64,000 nucleotides of DNA, taken from NCBI GenBank assembly GCA_024235695.1, contig JACKLX010000003.1, positions 186,001-250,000 of the forward strand, written 5' to 3'. How positions within the stretch are numbered: the first letter of the stretch is position 1; every line of letters begins with the position of its first letter. Shown one piece after another: positions 1-12,571 of this stretch. Source of the stretch: Accumulibacter sp. Its GTDB lineage: Bacteria > Pseudomonadota > Gammaproteobacteria > Burkholderiales > Rhodocyclaceae. Made by a program: the position numbers and the translations under genes. Below the pieces are notes generated by a model. It had not been told where the DNA came from. It saw only the letters and a list, made by a program, of their open reading frames with translations, and did no database searches.

Positions 1-1837
1 GGCCCGGCTTGCCGACGGTGTTCATCACCTCGCGCAGCAGCTCCTGGTCGGTGATGCTGTCGCCGGCACGAGCATCCCCCGAGCGCTCGACGATCTCGCG
101 CCGGAAACGTTCGATTTCGTCGGCCGCCATGCCGCGGAAACTGGCATCGAGTGCGTCGCCCGCTTCCAGTTGCTCGCTGTCGATCAACAGGGTGTTGGGG
201 CGCGGCAGGGCGTTGCCGGTGACGTCGTCGAAGTTGCGAAACAGCGCCAGGTGGCCGTTAACCGGCGTGATCGTTCCGTCATCGTTCTGGCGATGAAAAC
301 CCGCGACGTAGTCATACACCAGCTTGGATACGGCGGTGTTCTGGCAGACGATGATGAAACACGGCGGCACGCGGATGCCGGCCTCCTGCCACAGCCGGTA
401 GGTCTTTTGGTAGTGGCCGTAGAGCGCTTCGAGCGCGGTTTGCAGGCGAAGGGGAAGTTTTTCCGGGTCGAGCTCGCCGCCTTGCCCACGGCCCTTCTTC
501 GGCATGTCTTTTCGGATGTGTTCCCACAGATTGCGGAAGATCGGCAGTTCGTCGCCGCTGATGTTTTGCGCGACCGGCACGCGCGGCAGCTTGACGATGC
601 CGCATTCGATGGCGTCCATCAGCGAGAAATCGCTCATCGTCCACGGGAACAGGGTGCCCTCGACGTAGCCCGAACCGCGGAGGAAGAACGGCGTCGCCGA
701 GAGGTCGATCACCCGGGCGACGCCGAGCTTGCGCTTGACCGCTTCGAGGCCGGAAATCCACAGGCGCGCGGCCTCGTTCTCCTTCCTGGCCAGGGCTTTC
801 GCTTCTCGCAGGTCGGCGCCGGTCAGTGGCTTGCCTTCGCCGTCCACGAAGTCGGCGTCGTCCGCTGGCTTCTCGCGGTAGCAGTGGTGCGCCTCGTCGT
901 TGATCACCAGGATGTTCTTCATGCCCATCAGGTCCGGCATCACCCGCTGCAGCATCTGGCCTTCGTTCTCCTCGGTCCGCAGTTCGTCGCCGGTACGGCC
1001 CTGCAGCAGCTGACGTCCGCCCTTGCTTATCTCGAGGCGGTCGCGCAGCTTGAAGGCGTGGAAGTTGGTGATGACGATCTTGGCGCGGTTGAGCTCGTCG
1101 AGCATGTCGCCCGGCACCAGTTCGCGGTCCTTGTAATAACTGTCGGGGTCGTTTGGCTGCAGCACCCGCAGGCGGTCCTTGATCGTCAGACCGGGTGCAC
1201 AGACCAGGAAACCGCGCGTGAAATTCCTGCTCGCCGGGCGGCGCAGCGCGTTGATCGTCTGCCAGGCGATCAGCATCGCCATCACCGTCGTCTTGCCCGC
1301 ACCGGTAGCAAGTTTCAGAGCCAGGCGCATCAGCTCGGGGTTGGCGTCCTGGTTCGCTGCCGTCAGGTGTTCGAGGATGCCCTTGCCGTACCTGCTTTGC
1401 GGCGCCACTTCGGCGAGCCAGATCGCCGTTTCCACCGCTTCCACCTGGCAGAAGAAGGGACGGAAGTCGTTGAAGTCGTGCTGGCGCCAATGCTGCAGCA
1501 GGCGAACGGTCTCCGGCGTGACCTGCCACTGGCCTGGATTGGGCAGGGCGCGCCAGGCGTCCACATGCGCACGCACCTGGTTGATGATCGACGTCGGGTC
1601 GTACTGCTGTTTCTGGGTCGACAGTCCCTGGCCATTGTCGAAGACGAAAGCCTGCTGCCTGTCCCTGGCGGCACCCGTGCGCCTCCGGGGTTTGGGAATC
1701 GGCGTGATGAACTGCACGCGCCGCCGCGCTTCGAGAATCTGCTGCGTCGGCTGCCCCGTCTCGTCAAGCTCCCAGTGCCGCGAAGGGCACGCGTACGGCG
1801 AGTTCAGGATCGGATGGTCGAAGAACGGATTGGACAT
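1..1837 (-). CDS. Type III restriction enzyme Res-like DEAD/DEAH helicase, 3' end cut off by window edge
   Basis: The frame is open from an ATG at 1837 to the first base of the window, giving 612 codons with no stop, so the C-terminus lies outside. It reads MSNPFFDHPILNSP at the start. Superfamily 2 helicase motifs are clear: a Walker A LATGAGKTT near residues 177-185, a DEAH box (VINDEAHHCY) near residue 313 and an LSATPF motif about 80 residues further on. This order matches ResIII-type restriction/translocation subunits, and the overall sequence resembles the single-protein restriction family labelled BPTD_3080 in annotation pipelines. A nuclease domain would be expected in the missing C-terminal part. 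No methyltransferase is visible on this side; if there is one it lies beyond the window. The Shine-Dalgarno is weak (a G-run before the ATG). The family call is fairly sure; true restriction activity is inferred. Confidence 0.8.
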   Translation of the reverse strand, partial: MSNPFFDHPILNSPYACPSRHWELDETGQPTQQILEARRRVQFITPIPKPRRRTGAARDRQQAFVFDNGQGLSTQKQQYDPTSIINQVRAHVDAWRALPNPGQWQVTPETVRLLQHWRQHDFNDFRPFFCQVEAVETAIWLAEVAPQSRYGKGILEHLTAANQDANPELMRLALKLATGAGKTTVMAMLIAWQTINALRRPASRNFTRGFLVCAPGLTIKDRLRVLQPNDPDSYYKDRELVPGDMLDELNRAKIVITNFHAFKLRDRLEISKGGRQLLQGRTGDELRTEENEGQMLQRVMPDLMGMKNILVINDEAHHCYREKPADDADFVDGEGKPLTGADLREAKALARKENEAARLWISGLEAVKRKLGVARVIDLSATPFFLRGSGYVEGTLFPWTMSDFSLMDAIECGIVKLPRVPVAQNISGDELPIFRNLWEHIRKDMPKKGRGQGGELDPEKLPLRLQTALEALYGHYQKTYRLWQEAGIRVPPCFIIVCQNTAVSKLVYDYVAGFHRQNDDGTITPVNGHLALFRNFDDVTGNALPRPNTLLIDSEQLEAGDALDASFRGMAADEIERFRREIVERSGDARAGDSITDQELLREVMNTVGKPG

Positions 1838-2176
1838 GGTCAACGCCCCCGGACTTGACCGATGACAGGCTGGTCGCCGCCGCGGTCAGGGCGGGTCGAG
1901 TGCGAACGGCACGCGCAGTGGCATTTGTTGGCGGCGGCCATTGTTCTCCCCGTGGTGGGCGCCTGTCTTTTCGAATGCGCTCCAATGTACTGCAGCTGTT
2001 GCGCAGACGCCAGGCAAACAACGCCATGCACTCCGGCGGCAGCGCACCGATGGCGGGTCGCCTGGCGATCGCGCCCGCGGGCCGGTGCTGGAGTTGCTGG
2101 AGGTGCTGAAGGTCTTGGCGGCGGTGAAGAGCGACGACCGGCGGCAGGGGTTTTTGGCGAGGTAGCCCGGAAACAG
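1838..2176. other. Intergenic stretch without a recognisable gene
   Basis: About 340 bases lie between the start of the restriction helicase and the terminator of tRNA-Val. Short open frames exist on both strands, but they are arginine/proline-rich and overlap one another, which is what high-GC non-coding DNA produces. I see no convincing ribosome binding site or repeat. The promoter of the restriction gene must lie here, but I cannot point to a clear -10/-35 pair. Confidence 0.5.
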
Positions 2177-2198
2177 AAAAGCCGCCCGGAGGCGGCTT
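2177..2198 (-). terminator. Rho-independent terminator of tRNA-Val
   Basis: A perfect 8-bp stem (AAGCCGCC / GGCGGCTT) closes a 4-base loop. On the minus strand it is followed by a run of four T. It sits about 40 bases downstream of the tRNA 3' end. Confidence 0.8.
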
Positions 2199-2235
2199 GT
2201 CGTGCACGGCATCTACCTGATTCGTTCGAGAATTC

Positions 2236-2312
2236 TGGTAGGCGCGATTGGAATCGAACCAACGACCCCCACCATGTCAAGGTGGTGCTCTAACCATCTG
2301 AGCTACGCGCCT
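2236..2312 (-). tRNA. tRNA-Val (anticodon GAC)
   Basis: The minus strand folds as a complete cloverleaf. The acceptor stem is AGGCGCG/CGCGCCT, the D-arm carries AGCTCAGATGGTTAGAGC, the anticodon loop is TTGACAT in a CCACC/GGTGG stem, and the T-arm contains GGTTCGAATCC. The anticodon GAC reads valine GUC/GUU codons. The CCA tail is encoded (2236-2238). It follows lolA on the same strand and has its own promoter and terminator. Confidence 0.97.
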
Positions 2313-2351
2313 TCGTCAAAGCCTGAACTGCTGGACTTCAAGGAAGTGCGC

Positions 2352-2379
2352 ATTATACGGCGCCGAGGAATCAAGTCAA
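2352..2379 (-). promoter_or_regulatory. Sigma-70-type promoter for tRNA-Val
   Basis: On the minus strand there is TTGACT (-35, 2374-2379), a 16-base spacer and a perfect TATAAT (-10, 2352-2357). This places the transcription start about 30 bases before the tRNA, which suits a strong stable-RNA promoter. Confidence 0.8.
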
Positions 2380-2415
2380 GCTTCGGCAGCGGCCAACGGC
2401 CAGCGCCGCCGCCGG

Positions 2416-3035
2416 CTACTCGCCGAGCACGTCGGTATTGGCTGGCGGCGTGAAGCGAAACAGCGAGGGCGCGAGCTGCGGATTGCGCTCGATGTGCGCG
2501 AAGCTCAGCGAGCTGGTCTGGCCGAGGCTGTCGAGCAGTACCATGGCGCTGAGTTCATTGCCCGCAAAGCCGAGGCGGACCTTTTCGAAGCCGCTGTCGG
2601 GCGCCTTGGGAATCGCTTCCACCCACTCCAGCCCGTCGTGTTCGCCGGCTTCGCGCAGGCTGAAGTCCTTCTCGATCCGGCTGTCACCGGCGAGCAGCGC
2701 CGCCGGCGTGCCGCCGAGCGCCGCGCCGACCTTCCTGACCGTGACCTGGCGCAGATCGGGATCGTAGATCCAGATCTTCTCGCCGTCACCGACCAGCAGC
2801 TGCGCGTAGGGCTTGTCGATCTGCCAGCGGAACTTGCCCGGCCGCGAGATGATCATCACGCCGCTCGATACCTGTGGCTTGCGGCCGTTCCTGGCGACGA
2901 CGGTTTGCGTGAAGTCGGCGCGAACGGTTCGCGTCGAATCGAGGAAATGCTGCAGCTTGTCGATCGCCGCCGCGCCGGCCAGCGGTGTGGCGAGCGCGCA
3001 GAGCGCCGCGAGCAGCGCGCGCGGCAGCCAGCGCC

Positions 3036-3039
<4 letters not shown>
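2416..3039 (-). CDS. lolA: Outer membrane lipoprotein carrier protein LolA
   Basis: LolA is the periplasmic chaperone that takes lipoproteins released by the LolCDE complex and hands them to LolB at the outer membrane. The 207-residue product has a signal peptide (basic MRRWLPR, hydrophobic stretch, cleavage near AGAAA) followed by the family's single beta-barrel fold. Recognisable segments are [18 protein letters not shown] and [13 protein letters not shown], and the length is normal for LolA. The gene starts with GTG at 3039, and its first bases overlap the TGA of ftsK, so the two are translationally coupled. The ftsK-lolA order is common in betaproteobacteria. Confidence is high. Confidence 0.95.
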
Positions 3040-5375
<2,336 letters not shown>

Positions 5376-5397
5376 CAGTGGGTTCGCAAACGGTGGT

Positions 5398-6105
5398 CTA
5401 TGTTCTGGCAGCGGCACCGGGGGAAGGCACGCGCTTTTCGAGGATGACGATGCGGCCTTCCTCGACACGGAAGTATCCCTGGTTCTCGAGGTCCTTCATC
5501 ACCCGGCTGACCATTTCACGCGAGGCGCCGATCATCTTGGCGATATCCTGCTTGGTCAGCCGCCGGCGGATGACGCGCTCGCCGCGCTCGTCTTCGGAGA
5601 AATCGATCAGCAGCTTGGCGACGCGGCCGTAGACGTCCATCAGCGCCAGGCTTTCGATGTTGCGGTCGGCTTCGCGCAAGCGTTGCACGAGGCTCTTCAT
5701 GATGTTCAGGCAGAGGTCGAAGTTTTCCGCCAGGCAGCGCTTGAAGTCGTTCTTGGTGATCACCAGCAATTCACAGGTCTCGGTGGCCATCACGTCGGCC
5801 GAGCGCGGGCTGCCGTCGATCAGGCCCATTTCGCCGAAGAACTCGCCGGGGCCGAGCAGGGTCAGGATCACCTCGCGTCCCTCTTCGTCGCTGTTGAGCA
5901 CCTTGGCGCCGCCACTGATCAGGACATAGAGCGAATCGGTACTGTCGCCGGCGCGCACGATGGTGGTCTGGCGAGTGACGCGGCGATGAAAGGCGACCTT
6001 GGCGATCTGCTCGAGTTGTGCATCGGGTACCCCGGCAAAGATCGGGATACTGTGCAGCAAAGTCAGGCTTGGTCCCCTTCGTGGCGCTTCGACCTGAGTG
6101 TTCAT
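5398..6105 (-). CDS. Crp/Fnr-family transcriptional regulator
   Basis: The product has 235 residues. An N-terminal cyclic-nucleotide-binding-type beta-roll (around 25-140, with [21 protein letters not shown]) is joined by a long dimerisation helix to a C-terminal helix-turn-helix ([24 protein letters not shown]). The PGEFFGEM-x-PRSA pattern resembles the cAMP-contact loop of Crp, and there is no N-terminal cysteine cluster, so an Fnr-like iron-sulfur sensor is unlikely. The ligand is not determinable from sequence. The ATG at 6105 is preferred to one 15 bases upstream because AAGGAA sits six bases before it. The gene is divergent from trxB, and ftsK starts 22 bases after its stop, so the two may be co-transcribed. 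Confidence 0.88.
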   Translation of the reverse strand: MNTQVEAPRRGPSLTLLHSIPIFAGVPDAQLEQIAKVAFHRRVTRQTTIVRAGDSTDSLYVLISGGAKVLNSDEEGREVILTLLGPGEFFGEMGLIDGSPRSADVMATETCELLVITKNDFKRCLAENFDLCLNIMKSLVQRLREADRNIESLALMDVYGRVAKLLIDFSEDERGERVIRRRLTKQDIAKMIGASREMVSRVMKDLENQGYFRVEEGRIVILEKRVPSPGAAART

Positions 6106-6156
6106 GAGCGATTCCTTCATGAAGTGAAGTTATTTCTATCAATGGCTTGCGCGGCG

Positions 6157-6162
6157 ATTATA
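6157..6162 (-). promoter_or_regulatory. -10 element of the Crp/Fnr gene
   Basis: The minus strand has a perfect TATAAT about 50 bases upstream of the start codon. A TTCGCA sixteen bases further upstream could act as a poor -35. It faces away from the trxB promoter, leaving a compact divergent regulatory region. Confidence 0.55.
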
Positions 6163-6201
6163 AGGCACTTTGCAGGTTTGCGAAGCAAACCGGAAACAAA
6201 C

Positions 6202-6232
6202 TTGCTGGCCGGCCGGCCGAGGTTGCCGGTTA
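6202..6232 (+). promoter_or_regulatory. Putative trxB promoter
   Basis: TTGCTG (6202-6207) and a perfect TATAAT (6227-6232) are separated by 19 bases, slightly longer than ideal. A T-run follows, and trxB starts about 36 bases downstream. Confidence 0.6.
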
Positions 6233-6235
6233 TAA

Positions 6236-7234
<999 letters not shown>

Positions 7235-7286
7235 GGTCGTGCCGCGTCCCTGGCGCCGGCCGCGACCATGAAGATGGCCTTCTGCG

Positions 7287-7847
7287 ATGACTCAGCGAGA
7301 TCGACACAGCGCCGCGGATCTGGCGGCATTCCTGGCCGCGGTTGACGGCGCGACGCCGCTCGCGAGGCCCGACCGGGTCAGCTTCGAAGCGCCAAAACCC
7401 AGTCCCCGCCCGCGCCAGCGCGAACTCGACGAAGCGGCGGTGATCGGCGAGTTGATGCACGCGCCGCTGGCCATCGACGACTGGCTGGACCTCGGCGGCG
7501 CCGACTCGTTCCTGCGTGGCGGCCTGCCGCGAGTGCTGCTGCGCGACCTGCGCCGCGGCCGCTGGAGCATCCAGGATCATGTCGATCTGCACGGCATGAA
7601 CCGGCACGAGGCGCACGAACAGGTCGCGCAGTTTCTTGCCGACTCGCTGGCCAGCGGCAAGCGTTGCCTGCGCATCGTGCACGGGCGCGGCAACGGCTCG
7701 CCTGGCCGCGAGGCGATCCTGCGCCAGTTGGTCAAGGTCTGGCTGGGTCGCTGCAGGGACGTCCTGGCGTTTTGTCACGCGCCGCCCTGCGATGGCGGCG
7801 ACGGCGCTCTGTGGGTGTTGCTGAAAGGTGGCGGCAGGCCACGCTGA
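7287..7847 (+). CDS. Smr domain protein (SmrA/SmrB type)
   Basis: The product has 186 residues with a C-terminal Smr (small MutS-related) domain from about residue 95. The hallmark DLHGM and HGRGNGSPG motifs are present. Stand-alone Smr proteins are nucleases acting on DNA or on mRNA in stalled ribosome collisions; which applies here cannot be told from sequence. The N-terminal 90 residues are poorly conserved, as is usual. It lies 52 bases behind trxB on the same strand and converges on glnB. Confidence 0.85.
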   Translation: MTQRDRHSAADLAAFLAAVDGATPLARPDRVSFEAPKPSPRPRQRELDEAAVIGELMHAPLAIDDWLDLGGADSFLRGGLPRVLLRDLRRGRWSIQDHVDLHGMNRHEAHEQVAQFLADSLASGKRCLRIVHGRGNGSPGREAILRQLVKVWLGRCRDVLAFCHAPPCDGGDGALWVLLKGGGRPR

Positions 7848-7910
7848 TCGGTTGCACGGCTGCCCGGCAAGCCGCCGGCGACGCCTGGCGGTGCGCGGTG
7901 ATCGCCGCGA

Positions 7911-8294
<384 letters not shown>

Positions 8295-8325
8295 TCAGTC
8301 ATCGGTAAGCGATCAGTGCGGTTGA

Positions 8326-9936
8326 TCAAAACGGGTCGCGGTAGCGATTGGTGATCGGGTAGCGCCAGTCCTTGCCGAATCCACGTTGCGTGACGCGGAT
8401 GCCGACCGGTGCCTGTCGCCGCTTGTACTCGCTGATCCTCAACAGGTGGACGACGCGGCGCACATCGGCCTCGGCGTAGCCGCGGGCGATGATCTCGCGC
8501 GGGCTGATGTCCTTTTCCATGTAGGCCTCGACGATCGCGTCGAGCACTTCGTACGGCGGCAGGCTGTCCTGGTCGGTCTGGCCGGGCTTGAGCTCGGCCG
8601 ATGGCGGCCGGCTGATGATCAACTCGGGAATCACGTACGAGCGTGTGTTGCGCCAGCGCGCGATGCGGTAGACCCAGGTCTTGGCGATGTCCTTGATGAC
8701 CGCGAAGCCGCCGGCCATGTCGCCGTAGAGCGTGCAGTAGCCGACCGCCATTTCGGACTTGTTGCCGGTGGTCAGTACCAGCGAGCCGGTCTTGTTCGAC
8801 AGCGCCATCAGGATCATGCCGCGGATCCTGGCCTGCAGGTTCTCTTCGGTGGTGTCGGCGGGCAGGCCGGCGAACTGCTTTTCGAGCATTCCGGCGAAGG
8901 TGTTCATCGCCGGCTCGATGGCGATTTCGTCGTAGCGGATGCCGAGCAGGCGCACCATCTCGCGCGATTCCGAGAGGCTGATCTCGGCGGTGAACGGCGA
9001 GGCCATCATCACCGCCCGCACGCGGTCGGCGCCAAGCGCATCGACGGCAATGCACAGCGTCAGTGCCGAGTCGATGCCCCCGGAGAGCCCGATGATCGCG
9101 CCGGGAAAGCCGTTCTTGCCGAGGTAGTCGCGGACCCCCAGGACCAGTGCCTGATAGACCTCGGCCTCGATGCATGGTGGCGCAACGATGATCCCCGGCC
9201 GCGGCTCGCCATCGACCAGCTCGACGATCGCCAGCGCTTCCTCGAATTGCGGCAGCTGACAGCACAGCGTTCCGCGCGAGTCGAGCACGAAGGAGCCGCC
9301 GTCAAAGACCAGTTCGTCCTGACCGCCAGCCAGGTTGGCATACACCACCGGCAGGCGGGTACTGGCGATGCGCTGGCGAAGGACGTCGGTACGCCGTTCG
9401 CGTTTGCCGATGTGATAGGGCGACGCATTGAGGACCAGCAGGACCTCGGCGCCGGCTTCACGGGCGAGATCGGCGGCGCCGGCCTCCCAGACGTCGGCGC
9501 AGATGTTCACGCCGCAACGCACGCCCTTGATGGTCAGCACGCAGGAGTCTTCACCCGAGTCGAAATAGCGTTCCTCGTCGAAGACCTCGTAGCTCGGCAG
9601 CCGCTGCTTGTAGTAGCTGGCCAGCCGCAGGCCGTCGCTGATCAGCGTCGCCGCGTTGTAGCAGCGCTCGCCGCGCCGTTCGGGGTGGCCAACCAGGACG
9701 GCGATTCCCTGCACTCTGGCGACCAGCGCTTCGAGCTCGCTTTCGCAGGCGAGGCTGAAGTCCTCGCGCAGCAACAGGTCCTCGGGCGGGTAGCCGCAGA
9801 GGGCGAGTTCGGGAGTCAGCAGCAGGTCGGCACCCTGTTCCCGGGCGCGGTCGGCAAAGTCGAGAATCCGCGCCGCATTGCCGGCGAAGTCGCCGACCGT
9901 CACGTTGATCTGGGCAATGGCAATCTTGAGAGACAT
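8326..9936 (-). CDS. nadE: NAD+ synthase, glutamine-dependent
   Basis: It catalyses the last step of NAD biosynthesis, amidating deamido-NAD with ammonia released from glutamine. The product of about 536 residues has two domains. The N-terminal nitrilase-type glutaminase carries the Glu-Lys-Cys triad (Glu43 in LLLTPELALCGY, Lys110 in YYKQRLP, Cys146 in CGVNICADVWE). The C-terminal synthetase has the ATP pyrophosphatase loop GLSGGIDSA near residue 285. The ATG at 9936 fits family starts (MSLKIAIAQINVTVGD); a GTG four codons upstream is possible. glnB follows on the same strand. Confidence 0.95.
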   Translation of the reverse strand: MSLKIAIAQINVTVGDFAGNAARILDFADRAREQGADLLLTPELALCGYPPEDLLLREDFSLACESELEALVARVQGIAVLVGHPERRGERCYNAATLISDGLRLASYYKQRLPSYEVFDEERYFDSGEDSCVLTIKGVRCGVNICADVWEAGAADLAREAGAEVLLVLNASPYHIGKRERRTDVLRQRIASTRLPVVYANLAGGQDELVFDGGSFVLDSRGTLCCQLPQFEEALAIVELVDGEPRPGIIVAPPCIEAEVYQALVLGVRDYLGKNGFPGAIIGLSGGIDSALTLCIAVDALGADRVRAVMMASPFTAEISLSESREMVRLLGIRYDEIAIEPAMNTFAGMLEKQFAGLPADTTEENLQARIRGMILMALSNKTGSLVLTTGNKSEMAVGYCTLYGDMAGGFAVIKDIAKTWVYRIARWRNTRSYVIPELIISRPPSAELKPGQTDQDSLPPYEVLDAIVEAYMEKDISPREIIARGYAEADVRRVVHLLRISEYKRRQAPVGIRVTQRGFGKDWRYPITNRYRDPF

Positions 9937-9955
9937 GGCTGCAGGCACCAGCGAA

Positions 9956-9975
9956 AGGGGCGCTTGCGCGCCCCT
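9956..9975 (-). terminator. Putative terminator after ppa
   Basis: A perfect 8-bp stem AGGGGCGC/GCGCCCCT has a 4-base loop. In the minus direction it is followed by TTTCG. It lies between the ppa stop and the nadE start, so it could separate the two genes. Confidence 0.6.
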
Positions 9976-10000
9976 CGATCAAGTTCGGGAAGAGAAGCGC

Positions 10001-10549
10001 TCAGTAATTCGGCTTCTCTTTGGCGTCATTGTAGCGCTGCACGCCTTCCATGATTTCCTTCTTGGCTTCGTCGCTGCCGAGCCAGCCGGCGACCTTGACG
10101 AACTTGCCGCGTTCGAGATCCTTGTAGTGCGCGAAGAAGTGCGCGATCTGATCGAGGATGACCTGCGGGAAATCGCGCGGCGACTCGATGTCGCGGTACA
10201 TCGACGTCAGGCTGTCTACCGGTACGGCGAGCAGTTTGCCGTCCTGTCCCGCTTCGTCTTCCATCGCCAGCATGCCGATCGGACGGCAACGGACGACCAC
10301 CCCCGGCGGCAAGGCGAACTGGGTGACGACCAGGACGTCGACCGGATCATCGTCACCGGCAATGGTGTGCGGGATGTAACCGTAGTTGCAGGGGTAGTGC
10401 ATGGCGGTAGACATGAAGCGGTCGACGAAGACCTGTCCGCTCTCCTTGTCCACTTCGTACTTGACCGGATCGGCGTGCATCGGGATTTCGATGACGACGT
10501 TGAAATCATTGGGGAGCGACTTGCCCGGGGGCACACGATCTAGGCCCAT
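10001..10549 (-). CDS. ppa: Inorganic pyrophosphatase (family I)
   Basis: This soluble enzyme hydrolyses pyrophosphate and so drives biosynthetic reactions forward. The product is 182 residues, close to the usual length for hexameric bacterial enzymes. The metal-binding signature GDDDPVDVLV is present, with the neighbouring active-site segment HYPCNYGYIPHT. I chose the ATG at 10549 (MGLDRVPPGKSLP) because AAAGAGAA lies just upstream; an in-frame start ten codons earlier lacks family similarity. In a polyphosphate-cycling cell this enzyme sits next to phosphate metabolism, but there is no operon link here. Confidence 0.95.
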   Translation of the reverse strand: MGLDRVPPGKSLPNDFNVVIEIPMHADPVKYEVDKESGQVFVDRFMSTAMHYPCNYGYIPHTIAGDDDPVDVLVVTQFALPPGVVVRCRPIGMLAMEDEAGQDGKLLAVPVDSLTSMYRDIESPRDFPQVILDQIAHFFAHYKDLERGKFVKVAGWLGSDEAKKEIMEGVQRYNDAKEKPNY

Positions 10550-10581
10550 GTCAGTTCTCTTTGCGGGTTGCGGGAGCACGC

Positions 10582-10587
10582 ATTATA
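10582..10587 (-). promoter_or_regulatory. -10 element of ppa
   Basis: A perfect TATAAT on the minus strand lies 33 bases before the ppa start. No good -35 is visible at the proper distance. Confidence 0.45.
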
Positions 10588-10643
10588 CGCGCCTATCCTG
10601 GCTCCGGTAGCGTCCGCAGTCCCGCCCGAGTGCGGCGGGCGGT

Positions 10644-11492
10644 TCAGGCCAGGCAGGGCGATCCGTCGACGGCGACGGCTGTCGCGGCGGTCGGCGTGCC
10701 GCGTCGTGCCAACCAGCCGAGTACGGCGTCGGCGCAGCTTTGCCAGTGCTCGTCGAGGATCAGCGCGTGGCCGGTATCGGCGACGATCTGCAGTTCAGCG
10801 TGCCAGCGCCTGGCGACCGGCCAGATCATGCGCGGCGGAAATACGGTGTCGAGTTCGCCGCCGATCACCAGGACCGGCAGCGATGGCCGCCGCGGCGGCC
10901 ATCGCCAGCCAAGCAGGGTCAGGTCGCAGATTGCCCGCGTCGATTCGGGCTGCAGCAGTTCGGTGAAGCGCCGCAGGGTTTCCGGTGTGGTCGCCGGCGA
11001 AAAGTAGATCTCCTTGATCAGTCGCAGCGCATTGCGGCTGACCCGCCCGCTGGTCACATTGGCGACTTCGCAGAGGAACTGCGGGTGGCTCAGCAGGAGC
11101 CTCGCAGCCGACTCGAAGGTGCCCATGGTCGGCACCGGCGAGATCAGGACGGCGGCCTCGGCCAGCGATTCCTCGAGAATCCGTTCGGCGATGAACGAGC
11201 CCATCGAATGCCCGATTACCACCGGCTGGCGGCCGAGATCGGCGATCAGCTGGCGGGCGTCGGCCAGGTAGTCGTCGAGGCTCAGAGCATCGAGGTTCAG
11301 CCGTCCCTCGCTGCGGCCGTGCCCGGAAAAATCCAGCGCGAAGCAGTCGTGGCCATGTGCCGCGAAATATGGCAGGAAGTGGGCGTCCCAGGACCTGGCA
11401 TCGACGTAGCCACCGTGCAGGAACAGCAGCGGCGATCCGCCCGAGGTGGTGCTCGGCGCACAGTGGATGGCGTGCAGTCGACGTGGGCGCAT
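10644..11492 (-). CDS. Alpha/beta hydrolase (lysophospholipase/esterase-like)
   Basis: The product has 282 residues and a standard alpha/beta-hydrolase fold. The oxyanion segment LLFLHGGYVDARSW precedes the nucleophile elbow GHSMGS (Ser96), the acid GGELDTVFPP (Asp215) and the base DTGHALILDE (His242), so a complete triad is present. No signal peptide is seen, so it should be cytoplasmic. The substrate is unknown; sequence resembles the broad monoacylglycerol lipase/esterase group. The ATG at 11492 is chosen because sequence upstream in the frame is not family-like. It is transcribed in the same direction as the GST gene about 200 bases upstream. Confidence 0.85.
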   Translation of the reverse strand: MRPRRLHAIHCAPSTTSGGSPLLFLHGGYVDARSWDAHFLPYFAAHGHDCFALDFSGHGRSEGRLNLDALSLDDYLADARQLIADLGRQPVVIGHSMGSFIAERILEESLAEAAVLISPVPTMGTFESAARLLLSHPQFLCEVANVTSGRVSRNALRLIKEIYFSPATTPETLRRFTELLQPESTRAICDLTLLGWRWPPRRPSLPVLVIGGELDTVFPPRMIWPVARRWHAELQIVADTGHALILDEHWQSCADAVLGWLARRGTPTAATAVAVDGSPCLA

Positions 11493-11689
11493 GGGCAATC
11501 TCCGAAAACGAGTCGCCACTATAGGCCAGATTGGCGTTCTCGGATTCGCCGATTGGTCGCCGGCAGCCTCGTCAGCGGTGCTCATTGGTGACTGGGTCGC
11601 TGCGAACGCGTGCGGCGCAAGACCCTGGTGGTCCGCGTCGGGCGCTCGCCTGATCGGCGTGACGGCGCCGGCAGCGCCGTCGACCGGGA

Positions 11690-12397
11690 TCAGTCGCCTG
11701 TATGCCGTGACTGCCCGAACTCGACCATCTGCAGCGCCTCGGCGGCGAACCTTTGCGCCTGCTCGTCGTCGGCGTCGCGATCGATCGCCGATGGCGGCAT
11801 GGTGATCCCCTTCTGCACCGCCGGTCGCAGGCGAATCTGGTCGCGCCAGCGCTGCAGGTGCGGCAGGTCGTCGATGTCGACGCCAGACCAGCGATGGGTT
11901 CGCACCCAGGCCCAGTTGGCAATGTCGGCGATCGAGTAGTCGCCGGCGAGGAACTCGTGATCCTTCAGACGACCGTCGAGGACGCGGAAAAGTCGCTTGC
12001 TCTCGCCCTGGTAGCGGTCGATGGCCGGCTGGATTTTTTCCGGGAAGTAACGGAAGAAGACGTTGGCCTGGCCCATCATCGGTCCGATGCCGCCCATCTG
12101 GAACATCAGCCACTGGATCACCAGCGAGCGGCCCTTGGCGTCCGACGGCATCAGCTGGCCGGTCTTTTCGGCCAGGTAGAGGAGGATCGCGCCGGACTCG
12201 AAGACCGCGAAGTCGTCTGCCGAACGGTCGATGATCGCCGGGATCCGGCCGTTCGGATTGATCGCCAGAAACCACGGCTGTTTCTGCTCGTGCGCCGACA
12301 GGCGCAAGGCATGCATCTGATAGGGCAGGGCAAGTTCCTCGAGGGCGATCGAAATCTTGTGCCCGTTTGGCGTTGCAGCGGTGAACAGATCGATCAT
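11690..12397 (-). CDS. Glutathione S-transferase, Ure2p/YfcG-like
   Basis: The product has 235 residues. The thioredoxin-like N-terminal domain begins [17 protein letters not shown], the pattern typical of the bacterial YfcG/Ure2p-type transferases, and contains the glutathione-binding segment NPNGRIPAI...[13 protein letters not shown]. The helical C-terminal domain (about 95-215) has [10 protein letters not shown]. Members of this group act as glutathione-dependent disulfide reductases or peroxidases. The start at 12397 gives the family N-terminus. The gene is divergent from the STAND ATPase gene. Confidence 0.9.
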   Translation of the reverse strand: MIDLFTAATPNGHKISIALEELALPYQMHALRLSAHEQKQPWFLAINPNGRIPAIIDRSADDFAVFESGAILLYLAEKTGQLMPSDAKGRSLVIQWLMFQMGGIGPMMGQANVFFRYFPEKIQPAIDRYQGESKRLFRVLDGRLKDHEFLAGDYSIADIANWAWVRTHRWSGVDIDDLPHLQRWRDQIRLRPAVQKGITMPPSAIDRDADDEQAQRFAAEALQMVEFGQSRHTGD

Positions 12398-12571
12398 TCT
12401 CGCGGCCTCCTGCGCGGTGCTTGTCCGGTTACCTGGACGGCCCCCGGATAGTGACGGCGATGTTACCGCAAAGGACCAGCAGCGATCCAGTGTGTGGCCC
12501 GCCGGCTTCCGCAGACCTGTCTTTCGGCCTATGATGTTTTCGGGACGTTGTCTGACGAGGTCGGATCCGAA

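Noticed and set aside
170-1858. A plus-strand open frame of 562 codons
   Set aside because: The minus strand carries a clear DEAD/DEAH helicase over the same region; the plus frame has no recognisable motif.
1-2312. Genomic island integrated at tRNA-Val beside the restriction gene
   Set aside because: No integrase and no repeated tRNA 3' end is visible within the window, so an island boundary is not supported.
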